Of a stretch of DNA of 64,000 nucleotides, positions 8,337-17,160 are shown piece after piece. The stretch comes from Bacteroidetes bacterium UBA1941 (GTDB lineage: Bacteria; Bacteroidota; Bacteroidia; Chitinophagales; LD1). Location of the stretch: positions 62,001 to 126,000 of the forward strand of contig DDEZ01000010.1 in the NCBI GenBank assembly GCA_002336805.1, given 5' to 3'. The notes below the pieces were generated by a model. It worked only from the letters and a program-made list of their open reading frames with translations, ran no database searches and was not told the origin of the DNA. How positions within the stretch are numbered: the first letter of the stretch is position 1; each line of letters opens with the position of its first letter. Made by a program: the position numbers and the translations under genes.

Positions 8337-9863
8337 TTGACTGCTTCCCGATTTAGTTTCTCAGATATAGCCTTTGCCATCCTGCTGTGGGCGCTGATGA
8401 TAGCCAAGTACGGCTATATCTATGGTACCAGCGATCATGAGGAGCTGCTCGTGTATGTACAGTACCTGACGCATCCAGGTAGCTATGTACATGATTTTTT
8501 TGTGCAGAGCCTGAGCGGGTCCGTGCCCAATGAGCGGACTGTCATGACCATGTTACTCGTACCTTTTGAGCCGCATCTTTGTATCACTATTTTCCTGGCC
8601 CATTTTCTCAATACCGTAGTGATGATACTGGCACTGGTGGCTATAGCTCGTTGTTTTATAGCAGACCGCTATGCTGCATGGGTGGCAGTATTTCTTTCCT
8701 TCTTTGTACTATACAATAGGGCACTGGGAGGCGTAGACCTGTACTCTGCTGCCTTCCAGACTGGAGATCTGAGTGCGACGATCGCTGCCTGGGCGCTTTA
8801 TTACTTTTTGCAGCGGCGCTACATGACGTCTTGCATCCTGGCTTCTGTAGCCTCTGTGGTGCATGTTCTCGTAGGTTTTGACCTGATGGTAGTGCTATGT
8901 GGTGTGATGGTATGGAAGTGGGCGCTGACCAAGGAGATATCTTTCGGGCAGCTGGCACGCTTTGCCGGACTCTATATCTGCACGGCGGGTGTGTATCTTG
9001 CCCTCGTATTCCGCGCGAAGTCTAGCGGCAATGGTACCATACCCGATGAAGAGCTCTTTAATATCATGTTCCTGTTTCGCCACCCGCATCACTTTATTTT
9101 TCATCTGTTTTCGTGGGGTAGCAGGTTACTTTTTATAGCGTACACACTGGTGGCGCTTGTGTTTTACTGCCTGCGCTCGGGCACGGTCTTTCAGTTTATC
9201 TTGATCTCTCTGCTGCTATTGGTACCCTACATCGTAGCCACCGATCATTTTCATTGGGTATTGGCAGCGAGCTTTCAGTGGTACAAGGTGACGCCGTGGA
9301 TCAAAGTATTTGCCGCCATCGCTATCACGGCATGGATTTTTGAGCTTGTGCCAAACATTATGGCACAGTATTCTGTTTGGGTAGACCGTGGTGTGACTGT
9401 AGCAGGGGCTATAGCCTGCGTGGTAGTGTTTATGTCTTTTGCTGATGGCAGCATAGCTCATGGATATAAGCAGCATAATGAGCCCGAGATACGGCTGAGT
9501 ATAAAGCTAAAAGAAATGGTGCCGCAGGATGCCGTCTTTATACAGCCTTTTGAGGTCACAGGGTTGAAGTTTTACTCTCTGCGGTCGTCCTATATAGACT
9601 TTAAGGCGATAGCCAAAAATAAGCAGGACACGCGCGAGTGGTACAGGAGGATACAGGAGGTCTATGGACTGGACTACCACATGAAGGAGAAAGGATTTGA
9701 GCTGGAGAGAAAGGCAGATGAATATTTCAATAATCTATCCGAAAGCCAATTGACCACGCTGCGCAGTGAGGGGGTGACGCATATGATCACCACTGTGAGG
9801 CGCGTAGGAGAGCAGCACAGGCTCATACTGGAGGCCGAGGGTTTTTACGTTTATGCATTATAA
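8337..9863 (+). CDS. Polytopic integral membrane protein of unknown function
   Basis: 508 residues with about ten hydrophobic segments between residues 9 and 370 (for example FAILLWALMIA, FLNTVVMILALVAIA, FQFILISLLLLVPYIV) and a soluble C-terminal domain of about 130 residues. The start is TTG 8337: a stop lies three codons upstream, and the first ATG would remove most of the first membrane segment. Layout with small loops and a soluble tail resembles large lipid-linked glycosyltransferase or DUF6798-type membrane proteins, but no catalytic motif is recognised. Its TAA overlaps the ATG of the next gene (TAATG), which suggests translational coupling. Confidence 0.75.
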   Translation: MTASRFSFSDIAFAILLWALMIAKYGYIYGTSDHEELLVYVQYLTHPGSYVHDFFVQSLSGSVPNERTVMTMLLVPFEPHLCITIFLAHFLNTVVMILALVAIARCFIADRYAAWVAVFLSFFVLYNRALGGVDLYSAAFQTGDLSATIAAWALYYFLQRRYMTSCILASVASVVHVLVGFDLMVVLCGVMVWKWALTKEISFGQLARFAGLYICTAGVYLALVFRAKSSGNGTIPDEELFNIMFLFRHPHHFIFHLFSWGSRLLFIAYTLVALVFYCLRSGTVFQFILISLLLLVPYIVATDHFHWVLAASFQWYKVTPWIKVFAAIAITAWIFELVPNIMAQYSVWVDRGVTVAGAIACVVVFMSFADGSIAHGYKQHNEPEIRLSIKLKEMVPQDAVFIQPFEVTGLKFYSLRSSYIDFKAIAKNKQDTREWYRRIQEVYGLDYHMKEKGFELERKADEYFNNLSESQLTTLRSEGVTHMITTVRRVGEQHRLILEAEGFYVYAL

Positions 9864-10714
9864 TGGCAATAGCATTTTATAATAACACCTATGTGGAAGA
9901 TACGCTGCCGGTGATACAGGCAGACAACAGGGCTTTCCGCTATGGAGATGGTTTGTTTGAGTCTATGGTGGCTTTTGATGGCGTGGTGCCACTGCTGCCA
10001 TACCACTATGAGCGGCTGCGGCACTCATCTGAGATACTGATGATGGAGATGCCGGCATATATGGACTTTGACTGGTTCAAATCGACCGTGGCTGATCTGC
10101 TGATAAGGAATAAGGCTGATAACGCCCGGCTGCGTATGCAGCTGACGCGGGCTGGTGCCGGGCTGTATAAGCCGGATATCAATACGACCGACCTGCTGAT
10201 CACATGTACACCGATATCCAATAGCAGGTTTGAATGGAGCTCGATCAATGCGACTTTTTCTCCATACAGAGTGGATACAGGCGTACTCTCCAATCTGAAA
10301 ACTACCAGCAAGATACAGTATGTGCTTTCGGCCCTCCTGGCGGAGAAGAAAGGTGCCAGTGAGGCTTTTCTATTCAATACCAAAGGCACCCTGGCTGAGG
10401 CTGTACAGTCTAATGTGTTTCTGATACGGGGCGATATGATCATGACACCCGCGCTGACCAATGGTGGCGTGAATGGAGTGATGCGCCGGTTTGTTATCAG
10501 TCAGCTGGAGCAGACATTTAATGTAGTACAGTCAGATGTACTGATGAATGATATAGATGAGGCGGATGAGATATTTCTGACCAATGCAGTGCGGGGCATA
10601 CAGTCTGTAGCAGTAGTAGGGAGTGTAGTATATTCTGACACTCAGACCCGTGATATCTTTGCAATGGTGAATCAGGGCATCAGACAGATGGTAGTAGCAT
10701 CAAAGAGCAACTAA
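9863..10714 (+). CDS. Class IV aminotransferase (aminodeoxychorismate lyase / branched-chain aminotransferase-like)
   Basis: A 283-residue PLP enzyme of fold type IV. Start MAIAFYNNTYVEDTLPVI is followed by the family block DNRAFRYGDGLFESM (about 21-35). The Schiff-base lysine is expected at Lys146 in NLKTTSK, and the phosphate-binding region reads GTLAEAVQSNVF (about 175-186) with GGVNGVMRRFV later. Length and these blocks fit PabC-like 4-amino-4-deoxychorismate lyase, D-amino acid transaminase or branched-chain aminotransferase. The substrate cannot be fixed from sequence alone; no other folate gene is adjacent, so a symbol is withheld. Confidence 0.85.
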   Translation: MAIAFYNNTYVEDTLPVIQADNRAFRYGDGLFESMVAFDGVVPLLPYHYERLRHSSEILMMEMPAYMDFDWFKSTVADLLIRNKADNARLRMQLTRAGAGLYKPDINTTDLLITCTPISNSRFEWSSINATFSPYRVDTGVLSNLKTTSKIQYVLSALLAEKKGASEAFLFNTKGTLAEAVQSNVFLIRGDMIMTPALTNGGVNGVMRRFVISQLEQTFNVVQSDVLMNDIDEADEIFLTNAVRGIQSVAVVGSVVYSDTQTRDIFAMVNQGIRQMVVASKSN

Positions 10715-10717
10715 GAG

Positions 10718-12034
10718 ATGAAAACTAAAAAGATAGCCATCTACTGGATGCGGAGAGACCTCCGTCTGGAGGATAATGCAGCCCTCTACCATGCACTGAA
10801 AGGGGATACGCCAGTATTGCCGCTTTTTATTTTTGACACCACTATCCTGGATAAGCTGCATGACAAGCAGGATACACGCGTACAGTTTATCTATCAGGAG
10901 CTCGAGCGAATAGCTAGTGAACTGCATAAGCATGACTCCGACCTGCTGGTAAGAACCGGCAAACCGCTCGACATCTGGCAAGAGCTCATCGAGCAGTATG
11001 ATGTCACTGCAGTCCACACTAATGAAGACTATGAGCCATATGCCCGTGAAAGAGACGGCAGGATAGGAGAGATGCTTTTCAAACATAACGTTCCCTTTAG
11101 TACCTATAAGGATCAGGTGGTTTTTGAAAAGGCTGAGGTAACGAAAAGTGACGGGCAGCCGTATACGGTGTATACACCATACAGCAGGAGGTGGAGGGAG
11201 AAGCTGAACCCCTTTTACTATAAGGCATATCCGACGGAAAAGTACTTTGCTAATCTATACAAGGTCTCACCACACTTTCACTTCCCTTCACTAGCCAGTA
11301 TTGGTTTCCAGCCTGTAGACTTTCAATACCCCGCGCGCATAGCCAAAGCTGACATCGTCAATAAGTATGACAAGCAGCGCGACTATCCGGCTATCGAGGG
11401 TACTACACACCTAGGGTTGCATCTGCGTTTTGGCACATTGAGCATCCGCAAGCTGCTGAGCTATGCCTTAAAGCACAATCAGACGTTTGTCAATGAATTG
11501 ATATGGCGGGACTTTTATCATCAAATACTCTGGCATTTCCCACATGTAGCAAAAGCTGCCTTCAGACCAGAGTATGACTTTATACAATGGATAAATGATG
11601 AGAAACAATTCAAGGCATGGTGCGAAGGCCGCACCGGCTATCCACTGGTGGATGCCGGGATGCGCGAGCTGAATGAGACGGGCTATATGCACAACCGTGT
11701 GCGCATGGTGGTGGCCAGCTTTCTGGCAAAGCACCTGCTGATAGACTGGCGATGGGGTGAGGCTTACTTTGCTGAGAAACTATTGGACTTTGATCTCGCA
11801 GCTAATAATGGCGGCTGGCAGTGGGCAGCAGGGTGTGGCACTGACGCTGCGCCATACTTCAGGGTTTTTAATCCAGAGCTGCAGATGAAGCGTTTTGACC
11901 CCGAGATGAAGTATGTACTACACTGGGTGCCGGAGTATGGTACGAGTGATTATCCCCGACCTATCGTGGAGCATGAGTTTGCGCGCAAGCGGTGCCTGGA
12001 GGTATATAAGAAGGCACTGAAGAAGGAGGGCTAA
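10718..12034 (+). CDS. phr: Deoxyribodipyrimidine photolyase (class I cryptochrome/photolyase family)
   Basis: 438 residues. The N-terminal alpha/beta domain begins IAIYWMRRDLRLEDNAAL, the antenna-binding photolyase domain. The C-terminal FAD domain shows GTTHLGLHLRFGTLSIRKL, NELIWRDFYHQIL, GRTGYPLVDAGMREL, NRVRMVVASFLAKHLLIDWR and NNGGWQWAAGCGTDAAPYFR. These are the hallmarks of bacterial class I CPD photolyases, and the Trp residues of the electron-transfer chain appear present. It repairs UV-induced pyrimidine dimers using blue light. It starts 3 bp after the aminotransferase gene; its stop overlaps that of the convergent toxin gene. Confidence 0.95.
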   Translation: MKTKKIAIYWMRRDLRLEDNAALYHALKGDTPVLPLFIFDTTILDKLHDKQDTRVQFIYQELERIASELHKHDSDLLVRTGKPLDIWQELIEQYDVTAVHTNEDYEPYARERDGRIGEMLFKHNVPFSTYKDQVVFEKAEVTKSDGQPYTVYTPYSRRWREKLNPFYYKAYPTEKYFANLYKVSPHFHFPSLASIGFQPVDFQYPARIAKADIVNKYDKQRDYPAIEGTTHLGLHLRFGTLSIRKLLSYALKHNQTFVNELIWRDFYHQILWHFPHVAKAAFRPEYDFIQWINDEKQFKAWCEGRTGYPLVDAGMRELNETGYMHNRVRMVVASFLAKHLLIDWRWGEAYFAEKLLDFDLAANNGGWQWAAGCGTDAAPYFRVFNPELQMKRFDPEMKYVLHWVPEYGTSDYPRPIVEHEFARKRCLEVYKKALKKEG

Positions 12035-12318
12035 GGTAACGGTATATTTCTTCTCCCATCCCATAGCGAGATCACGACGATACTGTCATGTAATATATAG
12101 TATGATAGAAAGAAGGTCCTGACGCGGATGATAAAGACGTTGTCAATACTAGTTTGCCTGCCGGAGTAGGGATGCTCTTTGAGCTTATTTAGAGCTTCTT
12201 TAAAAAGGTTATTAAGCTTCTTACTGAATGCCTTGGATTGGTTGTGATGATTCCAATACTCAAAAATGGATTTCCTTTGTAGCTGAGCTTGCTTACTCCA
12301 TTTTAATCTTCGAGCCAT
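12031..12318 (-). CDS. ParE/RelE-family toxin of a type II toxin-antitoxin pair
   Basis: A basic 95-residue protein beginning MARRLKWSKQAQLQRKSIFE and ending RNIPLP. The pattern (W-S-x-x-A start, LKEHPYSGRQTSID in the middle, VRTFFLSYYILHDSIVVISLWD and an RRNP-like end) is that of the ParE/RelE superfamily. It overlaps the upstream 76-residue gene by 16 bp in the usual antitoxin-toxin order. Its stop codon overlaps the photolyase stop by 4 bp. Whether it acts on gyrase or on ribosomal mRNA cannot be told. Confidence 0.85.
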   Translation of the reverse strand: MARRLKWSKQAQLQRKSIFEYWNHHNQSKAFSKKLNNLFKEALNKLKEHPYSGRQTSIDNVFIIRVRTFFLSYYILHDSIVVISLWDGRRNIPLP

Positions 12319-12533
12319 TTTTCCGCTTCTTTATCTGCTTCTTCATCGGTCAGGTATTCTCCTCTTTTATATTGTTCCAACCCTTCGTTTACCATTGCAG
12401 TCTCTTCGGGACTGAAAACATAAATGCCCTTAGAGTGCTCGCGAAAAAGCCCCAAAGCATCAGTTAGAAATGCTTCATCATTGCTTTTAGTGATTTCTTC
12501 AATTAGCTTTAGCTTTATCTCCGCAGTAGACAT
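12303..12533 (-). CDS. Antitoxin partner of the ParE/RelE-family toxin
   Basis: A very acidic 76-residue protein starting MSTAEIKLKLIEEITKSNDE, with a helical N-terminal part and the C-terminal sequence EQYKRGEYLTDEEADKEAEK. Small size, acidity, a C-terminal helix of the kind that wraps toxins, and the 16-bp overlap with the downstream toxin gene support the assignment. It lacks a clear ribbon-helix-helix or HTH motif, so autoregulation of DNA is not obvious. Local base composition is more AT-rich than the flanking photolyase and peptidase genes, consistent with acquisition. Confidence 0.8.
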   Translation of the reverse strand: MSTAEIKLKLIEEITKSNDEAFLTDALGLFREHSKGIYVFSPEETAMVNEGLEQYKRGEYLTDEEADKEAEKWLED

Positions 12534-12571
12534 AATTGCTTTTTTTACTCCTCTAATTTACTGAAAATCCC

Positions 12572-13747
12572 TTACATCTTATCCCACTGCTTTACCAGCT
12601 CGATGAGAGCATCCCTCGTGTAGTCCAGCGCTCGCTGGTCTACGTTTTCTATCACATCCAGGCGAGTGTGATAGGTAGGGTCCAGCTTTTTAGTATCCAT
12701 ACCTATTATGCTCATAGATGGTATATTCTGCTGCTGAAATGGGATGGCATCTGTACCACCCATGGGTAGTCTTGCAGTCTTATAGGAGATGCCTTTTGTC
12801 TCAAATGCCTTTTTTGTCTCACCTATCAGAAAGGGGTCAAAGGATACGAAGCTCATGACCTCTCCTGTTACCAGGTTGATATGATCCGGCAGGCGCACGC
12901 TGTCTATATTGACCAGGTGCGCATTCTCAGAGCGAAGCTTATCTATGAAATCCCCTACGTATGCAGTAGACCCGCGCAGTCCCTTCTCTTCAGAGCCGAA
13001 ACTAAGGAAGCGCAGGCGCGTGTGCTGGAGCGTAGACTGCCCGCGGTGAGTAGGATCAGCAAAGGCAGACACTACATTCTTGGCGATAATAACGCCGGAG
13101 AGATTGTCGCAGGCACCAGGTACACACTCGGGGCCGTGAAAGGTGATGTAAATAATGGTAAGGGGCGAGATGATGACAAAGAAGAGATAGATGTAGAAAG
13201 TAAAGCCGGGCATATCATCATACACAAAGTAGTCTCCCATCTCATAGATCACGAGGAATAGCGCAAATAAAACCATCATCAGGCCGGTGGCGATAGTCAG
13301 GTGCGCGCCATACTGTTTGAAGCGATACCACCAGGTGCATTCATTGGTGCTGTCCATATGACCACTGAAAATGAGGGTAGACTTGACTTCCTTTTGCGGC
13401 TCCAGCGTGGCTGATACATTCCATGAAGTCTTTTTAGGATACAGGAAATCAGCAAGGCCGATATTCTGCATCAGGTCACTGACGAGTACGACAGCATTGA
13501 TCAGCGCTATGATCATAGCTGCCAGTGGTGAAAACCAGAAGACGACCAAGGCCAGCAGGTATAGTGCCGCATACAGCTTCATCTTTCCAAACTTGGCAGT
13601 CAGGTATGACTCAAATGGCAATACCTGCACATCATCCGTATGGCGCAGCATATCATTGGCTATATAGTCCTGTGCCTGATGCTCAGCCTGGCTCCCTGCT
13701 GGCCGCGGGCCAAAACGGGCGATGATGTCTTCGATCTGGTCTTTCAT
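12572..13747 (-). CDS. Membrane-embedded M28 family zinc peptidase
   Basis: 391 residues. Zinc-ligand motifs of M28 aminopeptidases are in order: His in SGHMDS, Asp in GACDNLSG, the Glu pair in GSEEKGLRGS, Asp in VNIDSVRLPD and a late His in TYHTRLDVIE. Unusually, hydrophobic segments occur both before the catalytic motifs (about residues 58-95) and between the first His and the Asp (about 155-210: HLTIATGLMMVLFALFLVIY and FYIYLFFVIISPLTIIYI). So the peptidase core appears split by membrane helices. ATGA overlap with the PPC-domain gene upstream indicates one operon with it and ftcD. Confidence 0.85.
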   Translation of the reverse strand: MKDQIEDIIARFGPRPAGSQAEHQAQDYIANDMLRHTDDVQVLPFESYLTAKFGKMKLYAALYLLALVVFWFSPLAAMIIALINAVVLVSDLMQNIGLADFLYPKKTSWNVSATLEPQKEVKSTLIFSGHMDSTNECTWWYRFKQYGAHLTIATGLMMVLFALFLVIYEMGDYFVYDDMPGFTFYIYLFFVIISPLTIIYITFHGPECVPGACDNLSGVIIAKNVVSAFADPTHRGQSTLQHTRLRFLSFGSEEKGLRGSTAYVGDFIDKLRSENAHLVNIDSVRLPDHINLVTGEVMSFVSFDPFLIGETKKAFETKGISYKTARLPMGGTDAIPFQQQNIPSMSIIGMDTKKLDPTYHTRLDVIENVDQRALDYTRDALIELVKQWDKM

Positions 13748-14256
13748 TTGGGTAGCACTTTGTTTACTCGTTCGCGGTCATTGGTTTCGGTCCTGGTGGA
13801 TATCTTTAGTTCCTTGTAGGTGGTCACTGAGTCGCGCTCACGGGTGAATACGAGGTCGTTGGCCTCGCCGATGATGATCTCTGCAGTGGTGTAGATGATA
13901 CAGCCATCCATCATGTGACCGCCTATGACTTTGCCGTCTTTATCCGCTATGGATATGTGCAGGTGATTGCCATCGGGACTAAGGGTGCCCGTGAGAGATA
14001 CGATCTCAAAGGTCTCCTTCCATGTCTGAGTCTCGTTTCGGTTAGACAGCCTGAGGGTGGCCTGTTTCAGGCTGCCGGCACAGGTGATGATATAGCCTGC
14101 CTTGATCTTCTTCTCCTTTACAAACTCGGCGATCCTGACCTTGAGGTCATCTCCGGGATTGACGCGCAGGGCGTGGATGGTTTGTGTACTCATACCAGTT
14201 TGTGCTGAGGTGATACCGCATATCGCGATCAATAGCATAACGAGTAACCGTCTCAT
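13744..14256 (-). CDS. Exported PPC-domain (DUF296) protein
   Basis: 170 residues: a Sec signal peptide (MRRLLVMLLIAICGITSAQ) followed by a PPC/DUF296 domain. Domain marks are HALRVNPGDDLKVRIAEFV, IITCAGSLKQATLRLSNR, VSLTGTLS, then NHLHISIADKDGKVIGGHMM, with the His residues that bind metal in structurally known bacterial PPC proteins. In plants and archaea the domain is linked to AT-hook DNA binding, but a secreted copy cannot be a nuclear-type regulator, so its role is unknown. It lies between ftcD (3 bp away) and the M28 peptidase (4-bp overlap). Confidence 0.85.
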   Translation of the reverse strand: MRRLLVMLLIAICGITSAQTGMSTQTIHALRVNPGDDLKVRIAEFVKEKKIKAGYIITCAGSLKQATLRLSNRNETQTWKETFEIVSLTGTLSPDGNHLHISIADKDGKVIGGHMMDGCIIYTTAEIIIGEANDLVFTRERDSVTTYKELKISTRTETNDRERVNKVLPK

Positions 14257-14259
14257 GAC

Positions 14260-15909
14260 TTAGATTTTACTTTCTACTATACCTATGATCTCTTTTTCGA
14301 GGTCCAAGGTTTTATCGAGAAGCTCTTTGCCTGCTTTGATCTTTTCCCCGGCGTAGGCTTTGTCGTCGAGGCCGGAGGCATTGATCTTTACATTCAGGTA
14401 GGCGCCATATACGGCAGTGCGGGCGCAGAGTGCGCCTACACCGGCATCAGACGCAGAGTTAGGATTGCCTATCTCGGCCATGGCTTTGATCACGGCCATA
14501 GAGTCGTAGCTAAGCTGCATGACCCGGTACGGTACCTCTATGGCATAGCGGGTAGCGTCCTGTATGGCTTGTTTGCGGCTCTTCTTTTCTTCATCTGTTG
14601 CTTTCGGCAAACCGAATGCATCCATGATCTTATTGAAGGCCTTTGTGTCTTCATCTACCAGTGCCAGCAGCTTGTCTTTGTATTGCTGGCCTTTCTCTGC
14701 CCAGTCTGAGAACTCCTGCCACCTGTCATCCCAGCCTTTTTTGTGCGAAGAGAGATTGGCCACCATGGTGCCAAGAGAGATGCCTAGCGCGCCCACATAG
14801 GCAGATATGGAGCCACCACCCGGAGCCGGAGATTCACTGGCTGTCTCCTCAGCAAAGGCATTCAGCTTCATATTGATGAGAGGTGATGTGCTATGGTCAG
14901 CGAGCATATACTCTATGATACGCTTTTGCGGATCGAAAGGGCCTAACTCATCAAGGCTCATAGACTTGATGGCTATTTTGATCAGCTCAGCCTCAGATAC
15001 GCCTATGGAGCGCTGCTGCTTTAGCAGGAAGTAGCGACCTGCATCGAGCATAGACTGCAGTGGTATGAGGCCGATCAGCTCAGAGCCTGTCACGCGCATA
15101 CCACGGTTGTAGGCGCTCTTGACACACTCATCAAAGGCTACGTGTATCGGGGTCACATCTATATCCACGAGGTTCATGGAGACTTGCGCTATCCCATATT
15201 CCTGTATGAACCAGCCAATGCCTTTTACAGATTTGCAGGTGCCGGGTTGTACTAGGTCTTCACCTTTTTCATTCTTCACCTTGCGTCCTTGCTCACGCAC
15301 GTCAAAGGCTACAGAGTTGGCACGTCGGGTAGAGGTTGTATTGAGGTTTACGTTGTATGCTATGAGTATTTTGCGGGCGCCGATGGCGATGTTGCCACTG
15401 CGTACGTTCCACTCTGCAGGGCCGAAGTCTGGCTGCCAGTCTGCTGTTTTGATCTTGTCTTTGATGCCCTCGTACTCCCCGGCACGCACGCTTGCCAGAT
15501 TTTTTCTATGTGGTGCCGAGGCGGCAAATTCATATAGGTAAACAGGTATGCCGAGCTTACTGCCTACCCGCTCACCGAGCTTCTTTGCGCAAGCGATGCA
15601 GTCTTCCATTGTAGCATTGGCTATCGGGATGAAAGGACACACATCCGTAGCACCAAAGCGTGGATGCTCGCCTTTGTGCTTGCTCATATCTATGAGGTCG
15701 GCGGCTTTGGCTATGCCGCGGTAAGCCGCCTCCACTACGCTTTCCTCATCTCCTACAAAGGTCACTACAGTACGGTTCGTGGCTTTGCCCGGGTCTACAT
15801 TGAGCAGCTTCACACCGTCTACTGACTCTATGGCATCGGTGATCTGGCGTATCACATTCATATCATTGCCCTCGCTGAAATTGGGCACACATTCGATTAC
15901 TTTCTTCAT
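14260..15909 (-). CDS. ftcD: Glutamate formimidoyltransferase / formimidoyltetrahydrofolate cyclodeaminase
   Basis: A bifunctional 549-residue enzyme of histidine breakdown. The N-terminal half (about 1-330) is the formiminotransferase: start KKVIECVPNFSEGND, then KGEHPRFGATDVCPFIP and YLYEFAASAPHRKNLA. The C-terminal part (about 345-549) is the cyclodeaminase: ASESPAPGGGSISAYVGALG and GNPNSASDAGVGALCARTA. It transfers the formimino group from N-formimino-glutamate to tetrahydrofolate and releases ammonia. No other hut gene is in the window. It leads a probable operon with the PPC protein and the M28 peptidase. Confidence 0.96.
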   Translation of the reverse strand: MKKVIECVPNFSEGNDMNVIRQITDAIESVDGVKLLNVDPGKATNRTVVTFVGDEESVVEAAYRGIAKAADLIDMSKHKGEHPRFGATDVCPFIPIANATMEDCIACAKKLGERVGSKLGIPVYLYEFAASAPHRKNLASVRAGEYEGIKDKIKTADWQPDFGPAEWNVRSGNIAIGARKILIAYNVNLNTTSTRRANSVAFDVREQGRKVKNEKGEDLVQPGTCKSVKGIGWFIQEYGIAQVSMNLVDIDVTPIHVAFDECVKSAYNRGMRVTGSELIGLIPLQSMLDAGRYFLLKQQRSIGVSEAELIKIAIKSMSLDELGPFDPQKRIIEYMLADHSTSPLINMKLNAFAEETASESPAPGGGSISAYVGALGISLGTMVANLSSHKKGWDDRWQEFSDWAEKGQQYKDKLLALVDEDTKAFNKIMDAFGLPKATDEEKKSRKQAIQDATRYAIEVPYRVMQLSYDSMAVIKAMAEIGNPNSASDAGVGALCARTAVYGAYLNVKINASGLDDKAYAGEKIKAGKELLDKTLDLEKEIIGIVESKI

Positions 15910-15997
15910 TGTTTACTCTTTTCACATGCTGTGACTATCTAGCGGTGGCCGCAGCATTAGCTTTACTATGTTTGTTATGGAAAGGCAATTTATAACA

Positions 15998-16765
15998 ATG
16001 GATGAAAAACTGAAAGCTTTCGGGCGCATACTACAGATCATGAATGAACTCCGGGAGCAGTGCCCCTGGGACAAGAAGCAGACGCTGGAGACCCTCCGCC
16101 CGCTCACGATAGAGGAGACCTATGAGCTGTCTGATGCCATCATCAAGAAGGACCTGACGCTGCTCAAAGAAGAACTGGGCGACCTGCTGCTGCATATCGT
16201 ATTTTATGCAAAGATAGGTGAGGAGCAGGGAGCCTTTGACATGGCTGCTGTGATCAATGACCTGTGCGAGAAGCTGATCCGCAGACACCCACATATATAT
16301 GGAGATGTGAAAGTGGAGAACGAAGAAGAGGTAAAGCAGAACTGGGAGAAGATCAAGATGAAGGAGGGCCGCAAGTCTGTGATGGGCGGTGTACCCGAAT
16401 CACTACCAGCCCTGATCAAAGCCTGGAGGGTGCAGGACAAGGCGCGCCAGGTGGGCTTTGAGTGGGATAATATAGAGGATGTGTGGAAGAAGGTAGAGGA
16501 GGAGACGCAGGAGCTGCACGAGGTGGTCAAAGAAGGAAATGCCGACAGGATAGAGGACGAGTTTGGTGACCTGATGTTTGCCCTGGTCAACTACTCACGC
16601 TTCCTCAATGTGGACCCGGAGACGGCACTGGAGCGGACCAACCAGAAGTTCCTGAAGCGCTTCAGATATATAGAGGAGGTGGCGGCCGGTCAGGGTAAGG
16701 CCCTTACGGATATGACTCTCGGCGAGATGGACGCGATCTGGAATGAGGCAAAGGGAAGGGTATAG
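15998..16765 (+). CDS. mazG: Nucleoside triphosphate pyrophosphohydrolase MazG
   Basis: All-alpha NTP pyrophosphatase that removes abnormal or excess nucleotides. From ATG 15998 it has 255 residues with two MazG repeats. The first has REQCPWDKKQTLETLRPLTI then EETYELSDAI and KEELGDLLLHIVFYA, the E-E-x-x-E and E-x-x-D metal sites. The second has EEETQELHEVV and EDEFGDLMFALVNYSRFL. Two in-frame ATGs lie upstream (15968, 15977), but MDEKLKAFGRILQIMNELRE is the normal family start. Confidence 0.95.
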   Translation: MDEKLKAFGRILQIMNELREQCPWDKKQTLETLRPLTIEETYELSDAIIKKDLTLLKEELGDLLLHIVFYAKIGEEQGAFDMAAVINDLCEKLIRRHPHIYGDVKVENEEEVKQNWEKIKMKEGRKSVMGGVPESLPALIKAWRVQDKARQVGFEWDNIEDVWKKVEEETQELHEVVKEGNADRIEDEFGDLMFALVNYSRFLNVDPETALERTNQKFLKRFRYIEEVAAGQGKALTDMTLGEMDAIWNEAKGRV

Positions 16766-16813
16766 AGTTGGCTGGTGACGGCTGGCAGGTGGCTGGCTAA
16801 TCCGGCTCAGGAA

Positions 16814-16936
16814 GGAATAATTGATTTTGAACCGGCGTCTGGGTTTGCAACTGAAGGATGAATGGGGGCTGAGGAATTGTTTTTTAACCGGAGCCGGGGT
16901 TGGCCAGGACTGGCCTTTGGAATTGATTTTTAACCG
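16814..16936. repeat. Three imperfect direct repeats of about 19 bp
   Basis: Copies at 16814-16835, 16873-16891 and 16919-16936 share GGAAT-TTG-TTTT-AACCG, the last two being GGAATTGTTTTTTAACCGG and GGAATTGATTTTTAACCG. Spacings are 59 and 46 bp. They lie between mazG and the rpsP promoter. Function unknown; could be remains of duplicated promoter-proximal sequence or binding sites. Confidence 0.6.
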
Positions 16937-17072
16937 AAGGGCTCATTTAGTGAATTGATATTCAAATAGTTGATTGTTTTTGTTTTATTCTAATGTGTCT
17001 AAAGAATCGTGGCTACTTATCCTGATGACCTAAATCAGGAGCGATCTTTTTGACTTTTTCTTCCGAGAGGCA

Positions 17073-17102
17073 TTGACCTTTTCGGGGGATTTTCTATATT
17101 TG
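17073..17102 (+). promoter_or_regulatory. Promoter of rpsP-rimM (Bacteroidota consensus)
   Basis: TTG at 17073-17075, 19 bp spacer, then TATATTTG at 17095-17102, an exact match to the Bacteroidota -7 element TAnnTTTG with consensus spacing. Transcription would start near 17107-17109, leaving a leader of about 50 nt before rpsP. Confidence 0.8.
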
Positions 17103-17160
17103 CGCTCCCATTTTTTAGTAACTATTTATTCACATCCAATCCTTAAATTAACTTTAAGAC

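Larger units (their letters stand above)
16766..17160. other. Gene-free region upstream of rpsP
   Basis: 395 bp without a credible gene. It holds a GGCTGG-rich stretch just after mazG, three imperfect direct repeats (16814-16936, described separately), a 7-bp inverted repeat TCCTGAT / ATCAGGA at 17020-17040 followed by a short T run that might end mazG transcription, and the rpsP promoter at 17073-17102. Confidence 0.7.
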
